Assembly (NCBI GenBank): GCA_021794235.1
Contig: JAJYRE010000007.1
Coordinates: 1-52,122 of the forward strand
Length of the DNA stretch: 52,122 nucleotides
Reading direction: 5' to 3'
Source: Nanobdellota archaeon
GTDB lineage: Archaea; Nanobdellota; Nanobdellia; Parvarchaeales; Parvarchaeaceae
The position numbers and the translations under genes were made by a program. This document shows positions 9,839-18,079 of this stretch, piece after piece (the stretch's first letter is position 1; the number at the start of each line of letters is the position of its first letter). The notes below the pieces were generated by a model that was given only the letters and a program-made list of their open reading frames with translations, ran no database searches and was not told the DNA's origin.

Positions 9839-11605
9839 ATGATACCGTTTCCATTCAGCTCGCTAAGAAAAGGCCAGGAATCCATAGTCAATGGGGTCAA
9901 GAATGCCATAGATAAGAGGAGCGTACTGATGATCCAGGCATCGACCGGTATGGGTAAGACCGCTGCTACTCTGCACAGTGCATTAAACCTTGCGAAGGAA
10001 AAGCAGCTCAGAGTGCTGTTCGTGACCGCAAAGCACATGCACCAGAATATAGTGTACGATACACTCAACAAAATAAACTCGATAACTCCCGACAGCGTAG
10101 TATTCACCGGTGTAAACGGGAAAAGATCCATGTGTCTTTTCGATAACAAGATAGAAGCCTCTGTTTTCGTAGAGTTCTGCAAGGCGGTAAGAGAGCAGGG
10201 CATGTGCGATTACTACAAGAATACCTTCACGAAAAGCAGGGATGTAAAGCCGCCTGCGATGGAGGCGCTTAGTCAGAAGATAAACGATCCGCAGAGCATA
10301 ATGGATGTATCGGGGCAGTTCAAGGTATGTCCGTACGAGATATCCCTTCTGAACGCGATGAAATCCGACATAATAATCGCGAACTACTCGCACGTTTTTG
10401 ACGAGGACGTGTCAAAGGGCTTCTTCTCAAGGACCTTAATAGATCCCGCAAGCACAATTCTGATAGTGGACGAGGCACACAACCTACCTGACAAGGTCAT
10501 AGGGATAAACTCATTCTCAATATCTACAAAGACTCTCGACAGGGCCTACAGGGAGGCCTCGGTTTCCGGCTATTCCAATATCGCAAGGAAAATCGATAGA
10601 ATCATGGAGGTAGCGCGCAGAAATCCCGACAACACCAGGATTAATCTAGGTGAGATATTTTTTGAGTCGGATTTGCTGGAGCTGGATGCGCTCGTAGAGG
10701 CGAATGAGAAGGGCTATAACATCCCGGCATCGTTTACACTGAGGAATTTCGTTTCCTATCTGGTGAAGATGGACGAATCGTACATCTCCTACATGTCATC
10801 TTCCGGTGATATGAGAAAGATCAACATCTCCTCCTTAGACCCTTCAGAATATTCCTCCAGGATACTGAAGTCATTCTACTCATCCATCCTGATAAGCGGA
10901 ACATTCCAGCCTATGGATATGTTTGCCAGGCTTTTAGGCATAGAAAACTGCGAGAAGCTGGTGGTTAGTGAGGGGGTGATAAATGAAAACAGGCTCATGA
11001 TTGCCGAAGAGGACGTTACTTCAAAGTTCACAAACAGGGAGATGCAGTATTCCAGCATAGCGGGTAGAATAGACGAGATTCTTGACAATTTCAGGCACAA
11101 TACGATAATATTCTTCCCGTCCTACTCGTTCATGAACAACATATATTCGCTTGTCAAAAACAAGTATCTGATACTCAGGGAGGAGCCGAATATAAGCAGG
11201 GAGCGGAAGCATGAGATCCTCGCGGAGGTTATGAAGCCCGGGCGATCGCTTTTCGCGGTGATAGGCGGAAATTTCTCCGAGAGCGTCGGGATCAAGAACA
11301 ACCAGGTGAAGCTGGTGGCGATAGTAGGTATACCGTTTGAACCGCCTTCTGTTAGGCTAAAGGCCCTGCAGGACTACTACCAGAAGAAATTCGGGAACGG
11401 GTTCGAGTACGCGCAAGTCCTCCCATCAATGATAAAGACGATGCAGGCCGCCGGAAGGGGGATAAGATCCGAGAACGACAAGGGCGTTGTGCTACTGATG
11501 GATTCCAGGTACGGAAACATAAACTTCAGGAAATACCTGCCACCAGAGACGATACATCTCAACGGGAGTCCGATAAAACTGATAGAAGAGAAAGGATTCA
11601 GCTAG
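9839..11605 (+). CDS. Rad3/XPD-family (DEAD_2) DNA helicase with Fe-S cluster cysteines
   Basis: ASTGMGKTAATLHSAL (Walker A), VDEAHNLPDKV (DEAH box), four cysteines (SMC, EFC, GMC, KVC) in the XPD 4Fe-4S position, C-terminal QAAGRGIRSENDKGVVLLMDSRY motif. Confidence 0.88.
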   Translation: MIPFPFSSLRKGQESIVNGVKNAIDKRSVLMIQASTGMGKTAATLHSALNLAKEKQLRVLFVTAKHMHQNIVYDTLNKINSITPDSVVFTGVNGKRSMCLFDNKIEASVFVEFCKAVREQGMCDYYKNTFTKSRDVKPPAMEALSQKINDPQSIMDVSGQFKVCPYEISLLNAMKSDIIIANYSHVFDEDVSKGFFSRTLIDPASTILIVDEAHNLPDKVIGINSFSISTKTLDRAYREASVSGYSNIARKIDRIMEVARRNPDNTRINLGEIFFESDLLELDALVEANEKGYNIPASFTLRNFVSYLVKMDESYISYMSSSGDMRKINISSLDPSEYSSRILKSFYSSILISGTFQPMDMFARLLGIENCEKLVVSEGVINENRLMIAEEDVTSKFTNREMQYSSIAGRIDEILDNFRHNTIIFFPSYSFMNNIYSLVKNKYLILREEPNISRERKHEILAEVMKPGRSLFAVIGGNFSESVGIKNNQVKLVAIVGIPFEPPSVRLKALQDYYQKKFGNGFEYAQVLPSMIKTMQAAGRGIRSENDKGVVLLMDSRYGNINFRKYLPPETIHLNGSPIKLIEEKGFS

Positions 11606-11742
11606 AAATTCTTTTCGAACCGCTCTATTTCCATGAAATATCAGTCGACTATCTTTTTGAAGTCTTCTCTGCAAGGTTTTGTTTAATTTCTTTTTTCGCA
11701 CGGCGCCTTAAAATTTATAAGCCTAGAACCTTAGAAAGTTGA

Positions 11743-12342
11743 ATGATGCTCGAGACAAAACGGTTGATTCTAAGGCCGCCAAAAGAAAGCGACTGGGCTG
11801 ATTTGGTGGAGGGCGCAAAGGACCTGGAAGTATCCAGAAATCTCCAGATGATACCGCATCCTTATTCGAAAAAGGATGCCATGTCGTTTATAAGGCGCAA
11901 TCTCGAGCATAGCAACGCAAGGAAAAACGGCGTTTATAATTTTTTCATAGAGCTTAAGAGCGATGGGAAAGTGATAGGCGTCACCACCGTCGATTTATCC
12001 AAAGGCGATAAAAACGTAGGAAAAACCGGTTCCTGGATAAATAAGAAGTACTGGAGAAAAGGCTATATGCTAGAGGCAAAGGTTGCAGTTCTAGATTTCG
12101 CCTTCACCAAGCTGAAACTCAGGAAAATAGAAACGGCCGCTTTTACGGAAAACACGGCATCAAACAAGATGTCAAGAAAGCTGGGTTTTAAGCAGGAAGG
12201 TACGAAGAGGCAGGCAGTTACAGCTCTGTCCACCGGCAAAGTGCACGACGAGCATATTTACGGTCTTTTAAAGAAAGAGTGGAAAGAGAGAAGACCCTAT
12301 ATAGTCAATGAAGTAAATATGAAGGCTGCGCGCAGTCCTTAA
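11743..12342 (+). CDS. GNAT N-acetyltransferase (RimJ/RimL-like)
   Basis: ETKRLILRPPKESDW, GSWINKKYWRKGYMLEA, ENTASNKMSRKLGFKQEG. Confidence 0.93.
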   Translation: MMLETKRLILRPPKESDWADLVEGAKDLEVSRNLQMIPHPYSKKDAMSFIRRNLEHSNARKNGVYNFFIELKSDGKVIGVTTVDLSKGDKNVGKTGSWINKKYWRKGYMLEAKVAVLDFAFTKLKLRKIETAAFTENTASNKMSRKLGFKQEGTKRQAVTALSTGKVHDEHIYGLLKKEWKERRPYIVNEVNMKAARSP

Positions 12343-12343
12343 A

Positions 12344-12685
12344 TTAACTTATCCTGCTTCCTTCCTTAACGTCTTTGTCTACAGTAAGAACGGATATATT
12401 ATCCTCGTCGGAAGCAGCCAGAAGCATCCCCTCCGAATCGAGACCCATTAGCTTTGCAGGCTTCAGGTTGTATATGACTATTATCTTCCTGCCGATAAGA
12501 TCCTGCGGGCTGTAGTGCTTCTTTATGCCGCTCAGTATAGTCTTTGTTGTTTCACCGAAAGAGACCTTTAGTTTTAACAGCTTTATGCTGTTCGGGACTT
12601 CCTCGGCTTCAATTACCTTACCTACCCTCAAATCGACTTTTCTAAAGTCTTCTACGTCAATAAGATTGTCTTTGTGCTCTTCCAT
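12344..12685 (-). CDS. tRNA-binding OB-fold protein (MetRS beta/EMAP-like)
   Basis: VEDFRKVDLRVGKVIEAEEVPNSIKLLKLKVSFGE...GLDSEGMLLAAS typical of the MetRS C-terminal tRNA-binding domain. Confidence 0.9.
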   Translation of the reverse strand: MEEHKDNLIDVEDFRKVDLRVGKVIEAEEVPNSIKLLKLKVSFGETTKTILSGIKKHYSPQDLIGRKIIVIYNLKPAKLMGLDSEGMLLAASDEDNISVLTVDKDVKEGSRIS

Positions 12686-12689
12686 CGGT

Positions 12690-13175
12690 TTATTCTTCTA
12701 CGTTGGATAGATATACAGACAGTTTGTCAACCATCTTTCTTATGTCCTGGACAACGTTGTTGTAATTTCTTATGTATTCCTTCTGGCTATCAAGTATCCT
12801 GGACGCCTTATCCAGGTCGGATTGCGATTCTATCAGTCTCTTCTCAAGGTTCTTTATATCCTCCAAAACCTTCTTGAAATCGCTCAGCTTTATGTATGCT
12901 ATCGATTTGGGATTGGTCTCGAGTCTTAGAGCGTCCATTACACTCATACCCGCGCTGCTGATTGGCTCCAAATCCATACGCTGGGGAACTATCGGCGGTG
13001 GTGTAGGTATAAGCGGTATGGAAAATTCCTTAGGCTGCTCAGGAGCAATGGGCTTCGCTGGCATCTGTGCGGCAGGAGTGGCTGGCTGCTTCGCCGCTAG
13101 CTCTTCCTTCTTCATGCCGGATTTACTGTAATAGGGATTTTCCTTCTCTTCGGTTTTTTTCTTGAATAGACTCAT
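12690..13175 (-). CDS. Proline-rich, coiled-coil protein, unknown function
   Basis: P/A-rich middle followed by heptad-like C-terminus (LEDIKNLEKRLIESQSDLDKASRILDSQKEYI). Confidence 0.55.
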   Translation of the reverse strand: MSLFKKKTEEKENPYYSKSGMKKEELAAKQPATPAAQMPAKPIAPEQPKEFSIPLIPTPPPIVPQRMDLEPISSAGMSVMDALRLETNPKSIAYIKLSDFKKVLEDIKNLEKRLIESQSDLDKASRILDSQKEYIRNYNNVVQDIRKMVDKLSVYLSNVEE

Positions 13176-13240
13176 ATAATATGAATTGTCCAGTTTAGTA
13201 TAAATATATTAGTCTGATGGTCTTATCTTCTATATCCGGT

Positions 13241-13311
13241 GCGCTAGTAGTCTAACGGCAGGACCGTGCCTTCCCAAGGCACTAATCCGGGTTCAAATCC
13301 CGGCTGGCGCA
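13241..13311 (+). tRNA. tRNA-Gly(CCC)
   Basis: Acceptor gcgctag/ctggcgc, anticodon arm gtgcc-ttCCCaa-ggcac, T arm ccggg-ttcaaat-cccgg, no CCA. Confidence 0.93.
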
Positions 13312-13370
13312 GTAGTACATCAAAAGACGTTCTGATCCATATCCGATATCGATTAATACGCAAATCTTTA

Positions 13371-13392
13371 TAAGTAAGAAAAATCTTACTTA
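13371..13392. promoter_or_regulatory. Putative AbrB-type operator: perfect inverted repeat
   Basis: TAAGTAAGA-AAAA-TCTTACTTA, 9-bp perfect arms, overlapping TATA-like CTTTATAAG and ending 3 nt before ATG at 13396. Confidence 0.75.
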
Positions 13393-13395
13393 GTT

Positions 13396-13836
13396 ATGGA
13401 CACTATAGTGAAAACCGTATTGGTATCTTCAAAAGGGCAGATAGCAATCCCAAAAGAAATAAGAAAGGAAGCGAAGATAAAAAATGGTGACACGCTTCTG
13501 CTTATAGAAAGAGCGGATGAGATAATTCTTAAAAAAGCGAGTAGATTATACACTCTAACCTTACCAGAAATAAAATCAACGGTAGTGCCGATACTTAAAC
13601 GCTACAATGCCAGGAAAGCCGCACTATTCGGCTCTTTCGCCCGCGGCGAAGCTACCACTAGCAGCGACGTGGACATTCTGGTAGACCTTCCAAGCAACAC
13701 CTCAATGTTTATACTCATCGATTTAAAAACGGAATTGGAAGAGAAACTGGATAGACCTGTAGATCTTGTTACTTATGACACAATAAACCCCCGCATCAAG
13801 GACCGCATTCTGAAAGAGAAGGTGGAATTGATATGA
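13396..13836 (+). CDS. MntA-like nucleotidyltransferase antitoxin with N-terminal AbrB/SpoVT domain
   Basis: VSSKGQIAIPKEIRKEAKIKNGDTLLLIERADEIILKKA (AbrB swapped-hairpin) fused to GSFARGEATTSSDVDILV (GS-X10-DxD). Confidence 0.88.
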   Translation: MDTIVKTVLVSSKGQIAIPKEIRKEAKIKNGDTLLLIERADEIILKKASRLYTLTLPEIKSTVVPILKRYNARKAALFGSFARGEATTSSDVDILVDLPSNTSMFILIDLKTELEEKLDRPVDLVTYDTINPRIKDRILKEKVELI

Positions 13837-14168
13837 TAAAGGACCAGCTTGTACTAGTTCATGACCTAGTTGACGCAATCGATAAGATAGAAGCCTATAC
13901 AAAAGGGATGAGCGAAGAAGATTTTTTGGGAGATGCTAGAACGCAGGATGCAGTTATACGCCGTCTTGAGATAATAGGTGAAGCCACAAAAAATATCTCC
14001 TTAGATTTCAAAGATAGACACAGTGACCTTCCTTGGAAGAGGTTGGCTGGCCTCAGAGACATTCTTATACATAAATATTTTGATGTAAGATCAAAGGCGA
14101 TTTGGGAGATGCTTAAAGTCGACCTGCCGCCATTAAAGGTAAAGCTAAATTCTCTTCTAAAAGAGTAG
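13833..14168 (+). CDS. HepT-like HEPN/DUF86 toxin
   Basis: DAVIRRLEIIGEATKNIS and LRDILIHKYFDV containing RDILIHKY (exact RX4HXY); ATGA overlap with the MNT gene. Confidence 0.9.
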   Translation: MIKDQLVLVHDLVDAIDKIEAYTKGMSEEDFLGDARTQDAVIRRLEIIGEATKNISLDFKDRHSDLPWKRLAGLRDILIHKYFDVRSKAIWEMLKVDLPPLKVKLNSLLKE

Positions 14169-14234
14169 ACATCTCTGGAAATCGCTTAACACCCGGTGAT
14201 CTCAAAATTAGATATTGGTGGATCAAAAATCAGG

Positions 14235-15698
14235 TTACTTTCCCTTTTTCTTCTTTCTAAGCTCGGGAACGGTGAATCTGTTCCAGAAAAGCTTGTACAT
14301 CTTGAGCTTGTCGGGCAGTTTGTTGAGATAAGGTATGAACGGGAAGAACATGAACACAAGGAAGATCAAAAGAGAGGCTACGCCGTTTTCCAGGTCGGTA
14401 TTGTTAGGGAACCATATCTCGAGAAGGTTGTACGGCGCCATCCAATAGCTTCCGATCTGCCACCACTGGCTTCCCAGCTTTAGCATGCCGAACTGGTCTG
14501 TCTGCAAACCGCTGGCCGTACCGTACGTGTATAGTACCTTGGAATCGGCGAAGAATCTTATCTCGTACGTCTGGTCTAGGCTGCTTGGCTGTTCCTTCTG
14601 GAGTATAGATCCATATAGCCCCGTCTGCCCCATTTTCGTAAGTGTTGATATAACTGATATCATAGGATTCGTGGAATTGATCCCGCTTTCTATAGAATCG
14701 TTAGCCTCGAAATACGCATAGGCGTCATTTATAGTCGTGTTTTGAGCAGCGGGGGTTTCGGCGTAAAACTGCGTCAACCTGTTCTGAGATCCACTGGTGT
14801 TGATGTATACAGAATACGGGTAGGTCACATAGACTTTGCTCGTGCTGAAAGTGTACGGCTGTATCGTGTTAAAGTAGTTTGCCGTCCCGGAGGTATTTGT
14901 GAATTCGTGAAGGAGAGTGACGGCCATTATGCTTGGTGTGTTCTGTGCTATGGAAGTCGTAGTGAGCGGCGTTATATACGGTGCACGCAGGAATATCGAA
15001 AACAGCAGTACAATGATGAAAATGTAGACCATCCTCCTGTACATCTTCATGTGGTCCGCCTTTACCATGCCGTACGGTATATCGTTCCTGTACGGCTTGC
15101 TGATCCCTTTCTGCTTGACGAGCATGTAGTGTGAGAATATGAGTATCGCAAGAAGCACGGGTACGATAGCGACGTGCCATCCCAATAGGGCTCCGTAGTT
15201 AAGCGGATTCACCCAGAAGCCTAGGCCTAGGCCGTTCCAAAGGTCGGCTCCGGCCTTAGCATTCCACTGGGCAACGAAATCACCGCCCAATCCGACGCCG
15301 AACGCGTATTCAAGGAAAACTAGTAGCAGCAGTACGGAACCTATCATCCATACGAGCTTTTTGTTCTTGTAAGCAGACGTCGAGAAATTAACAAGCACGT
15401 GCAGAAGCATAAGAGTTACGAATGCCTCTGCAGCCCACATATGCAGGCTTCTGAAGAACGTACCCAATGTCGTAGTATCCCACCAGAACGGCCCGAATAT
15501 CAGCATCACCATTCCGCTGAGTGTAAGTATAACGAACAATTCAAGCAGGTATATTCCTATTGTGAAAAAGAAGCTGTTTCCGTAGGAGGGAACCATCTTT
15601 ATATATAGTGATTCCATCAGGCCCTTCATCTCCTTCGGGATCGATTGATTCTTATCCATATCCGGAGAATTGCCCAAACTTCTTTTCTTCTGTTGCAT
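14235..15698 (-). CDS. Cytochrome b (bc1/b6 family) with large extracytoplasmic insertion
   Basis: Two His pairs: HMWAAEAFVTLMLLH (13 residues between) and HVAIVPVLLAILIFSH (14 between, b6-like); multiple TM segments; about 170-aa N/S/T-rich non-TM region. Start set at ATG 15698 (MQQKKRSLG). Confidence 0.83.
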   Translation of the reverse strand: MQQKKRSLGNSPDMDKNQSIPKEMKGLMESLYIKMVPSYGNSFFFTIGIYLLELFVILTLSGMVMLIFGPFWWDTTTLGTFFRSLHMWAAEAFVTLMLLHVLVNFSTSAYKNKKLVWMIGSVLLLLVFLEYAFGVGLGGDFVAQWNAKAGADLWNGLGLGFWVNPLNYGALLGWHVAIVPVLLAILIFSHYMLVKQKGISKPYRNDIPYGMVKADHMKMYRRMVYIFIIVLLFSIFLRAPYITPLTTTSIAQNTPSIMAVTLLHEFTNTSGTANYFNTIQPYTFSTSKVYVTYPYSVYINTSGSQNRLTQFYAETPAAQNTTINDAYAYFEANDSIESGINSTNPMISVISTLTKMGQTGLYGSILQKEQPSSLDQTYEIRFFADSKVLYTYGTASGLQTDQFGMLKLGSQWWQIGSYWMAPYNLLEIWFPNNTDLENGVASLLIFLVFMFFPFIPYLNKLPDKLKMYKLFWNRFTVPELRKKKKGK

Positions 15699-15752
15699 AC
15701 CTACAAATAAATTAATACAAACCTCTATATATACTAGTTCTAATAAGATTGT

Positions 15753-15773
15753 GATAAAATCCGGAAGCAAATC
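15753..15773. repeat. 21-bp direct repeat, copy 1
   Basis: GATAAAATCCGGAAGCAAATC; matches copy at 17491-17511 at 20/21 positions. Confidence 0.85.
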
Positions 15774-15812
15774 AGCCATGCGTAACATGTCCCTTCTTAC
15801 CAGTATAGCAAA

Positions 15813-15864
15813 TGTATCATAATACAGTTAAATGTAAAAAATAAATGTATCACGATACATTTAT
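15813..15864. promoter_or_regulatory. Tandem TGTAT-N4-ATACA operator sites upstream of ATPase gene
   Basis: TGTAT-CATA-ATACA at 15813-15826 and TGTAT-CACG-ATACA at 15846-15859 (centres 33 bp apart); the second lies in a perfect 11-bp-arm palindrome ATAAATGTATC-AC-GATACATTTAT (15841-15864). Confidence 0.75.
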
Positions 15865-15888
15865 ATACAAAGTGGGCTAGTAATAGTT

Positions 15889-17382
15889 ATGGTTGATATA
15901 AGTGATTTAACAGTTCAAAATCCGTGGTGGGTATCGGGTAAATTGGTGAATGATCCGAAACTTGAAGAGTACGACAGTTCTAAGTTTAAATGGGATCCCA
16001 GAATCAGGAAAAAAATATCCTTAGAAACAGAAGGCGTTTATATAATACGGGGTGCCAGAAGAATAGGCAAAACCACTCTTCTAAGGCTCGTTATACGCGA
16101 TGTTTTATCAAAAGGCTGGAAAAGCCAAAATATATTTTTTTGGTCGTGTGATAATGTTAACGATAGAAAAGAGCTGCACGATATAATAAGTACATATCTT
16201 AAGTGGGCCGGCAACGAAGACATAAAACTTATTTGTATAGATGAAGTAACATTCGTTCCGGAGTGGGAGTTGGCATATAAGGCAATATTTGAGGAATTTG
16301 GACTCTCTAACAAAATATTTTTATTTACGGGATCTTCCTCCTATGACCTTAAAGTGAGCAGTGAACGACTGCCGGGTAGAAAAGGTAAGAATGGCAGAGC
16401 ACAGATACTTTTTGTACCAATGAAATTTTCAGAGTATATAAAGCTAATAAAACCCAATCTTTACCGGCAGTTGGTTAACGCCTGGGGTATAAGCGGCGAG
16501 TTTGGAGTTTTGTCGTACCCCACAAAAGAATTGCATGAACTATTACTGAATCCAAAAAGACGGAAGGATTTGACGCTTCTGATTAATAGGATGATGCCAT
16601 TGAAGAATCAGTTGGATAATCTTATTGATGGCTTTATCTTGACGGGAGGGGTTATAAAACCGATAAATGAACTCCTGTCCTCGCATAAAATAGAAAATTC
16701 AACCTACGAAATGTATATAGAATGGGTTCTTGGAGATATATCCATGTTAAATCTCAGCCAGAAGACTGCGAAAAACTTGATGAGGTCTTTGATTAGTAAT
16801 ACCGGAAATATGGTTGGTTGGAAGAGGCTTTGTGATAACAGTGGAATAAAGGAAGAAAGAACGGCAATGGAGTACATAGAAGCGTTAAATACAATCTTCC
16901 TGATAAATTACACAGAAAAGATAGATCTAAACAAAAAAGGCCCTGTTTTGAGGTCAAACAGAAAGTTTTATTTCACAAACCCTTTCTTCTACCTCGCCTT
17001 CTCAAACTATCTTAAAAACCCGGCGTCAGACTATTTTATAGAGAGCAAGAAATCACTAAACGACCCCGAGATAAAATCTAAATTGGTAGAGGGAATAGTT
17101 TACGATCACCTCATCAGACTTGCATACAACCTCAATCCGAGCGACCTGTTCGATCCAAAAGACATAGTATTCTATTCCTATGCAGACAAAGAAATAGACT
17201 TTATTTTAAAGAACGGAAACGCAGTTTCTGCGTTTGAACTGAAATATCAAAATAAAATCAATTCCGAGGATTATAAAGGGCTTCAAAAATTCAACGGTAA
17301 CAAATACATGATAAGCAAGAACGAACTGGATCTAGAAAACATAATTACAATCCCCCTTTCGATATTTTTATCTCTTGTATAA
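15889..17382 (+). CDS. AAA_14/DUF4143-type P-loop ATPase
   Basis: IIRGARRIGKTTLLRLVIRDVL (Walker A), IKLICIDEVTFVPEW (Walker B), FLFTGSSSYDLKVSSERLPGRKG, C-terminal nuclease-fold-like KEIDFILKNGNAVSAFELKYQ. Confidence 0.88.
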   Translation: MVDISDLTVQNPWWVSGKLVNDPKLEEYDSSKFKWDPRIRKKISLETEGVYIIRGARRIGKTTLLRLVIRDVLSKGWKSQNIFFWSCDNVNDRKELHDIISTYLKWAGNEDIKLICIDEVTFVPEWELAYKAIFEEFGLSNKIFLFTGSSSYDLKVSSERLPGRKGKNGRAQILFVPMKFSEYIKLIKPNLYRQLVNAWGISGEFGVLSYPTKELHELLLNPKRRKDLTLLINRMMPLKNQLDNLIDGFILTGGVIKPINELLSSHKIENSTYEMYIEWVLGDISMLNLSQKTAKNLMRSLISNTGNMVGWKRLCDNSGIKEERTAMEYIEALNTIFLINYTEKIDLNKKGPVLRSNRKFYFTNPFFYLAFSNYLKNPASDYFIESKKSLNDPEIKSKLVEGIVYDHLIRLAYNLNPSDLFDPKDIVFYSYADKEIDFILKNGNAVSAFELKYQNKINSEDYKGLQKFNGNKYMISKNELDLENIITIPLSIFLSLV

Positions 17383-17490
17383 CTGCCGATACAAGATACA
17401 AAGAAATAGCTCCTGCTAGACGATTATCCTCTTTTGGTCTTGCAACGCGGACGGGACGTCTATAACGTTTGTGGGCATCGCCAACACTTC

Positions 17491-17511
17491 GATAAAATTC
17501 GGAAGCAAATC
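17491..17511. repeat. 21-bp direct repeat, copy 2
   Basis: GATAAAATTCGGAAGCAAATC, same orientation as copy 1; together they bracket the ATPase gene. Confidence 0.85.
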
Positions 17512-17553
17512 CAAACTTAAAGGATAAATAAGTTGCGGTGTTCAGATAATAGG

Positions 17554-17988
17554 ATGGAAGACGAAGAAATAGAACTCAGGTGTACGATAGAGCTTATAGG
17601 GAAGCCAAAGGAAGAGACGGAAAAGGCGATCAAGAAGATAGTTGATAACATAGAGGAATCAGGCAAGAAGCTCGCGGTTAGCAGCCAGACATACGGCGAG
17701 CCGAAACTCATACAAGACGACTTTTATTCCGTTTACTGCACGTTCAATATAAAATCGGATTTACTGTCATTGTTCTACTTTGTAATAGACTACGCCCCGT
17801 CATCGATAGAGCTGCTGACAACAAAGCAGGTCGGAGTAAAAGCGGTTGACCTCCAGGGCCTTTTCAACGATCTTTCCGGGAGAATGAACGAAATGGACCA
17901 GAAGATAAAGATATACTCCGGTCAGGCAATGCTTCTGGCGAACGAATTGGAAGCCTTGAAGAAAGGCACTCAAAATCCAAGTAAATAA
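17554..17988 (+). CDS. Conserved-looking hypothetical protein
   Basis: Soluble alpha/beta protein (MEDEEIELRCTIELIGKPKEETEKAIKKIVDN); start chosen at 17554, about 30 nt after TATA-like GGATAAATAAG. Confidence 0.6.
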   Translation: MEDEEIELRCTIELIGKPKEETEKAIKKIVDNIEESGKKLAVSSQTYGEPKLIQDDFYSVYCTFNIKSDLLSLFYFVIDYAPSSIELLTTKQVGVKAVDLQGLFNDLSGRMNEMDQKIKIYSGQAMLLANELEALKKGTQNPSK

Positions 17989-18030
17989 TTAACACCATTA
18001 TTGTAAAAATTCCAACAAAACCGTAAAAAC

Positions 18031-18079
18031 GAAACCTTTTTAAATACCTAATTTGTTAATTTGTTAGGCTTAATCGCCT
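18031..18079 (+). promoter_or_regulatory. S-layer gene promoter (BRE/TATA) and 5' UTR hairpin
   Basis: CGAAAC-CTTTTTAAATA promoter-like element; AGGC-TTAATC-GCCT hairpin at 18066-18079; SD-like AGGTGAGGT before ATG at 18121, giving an approx. 50-nt leader. Confidence 0.6.

Noticed and set aside
9790-10393. 136-137 aa minus-strand ORFs opposite the Rad3-like helicase
   Set aside because: Antisense to Walker A and Fe-S regions of a recognisable helicase.
15729-15737. TATACTAGT near the cytochrome b promoter resembling the RHH-MNT operator at 5234
   Set aside because: Single 9-bp half, AT-rich and overlapping a TATA box; could be chance.
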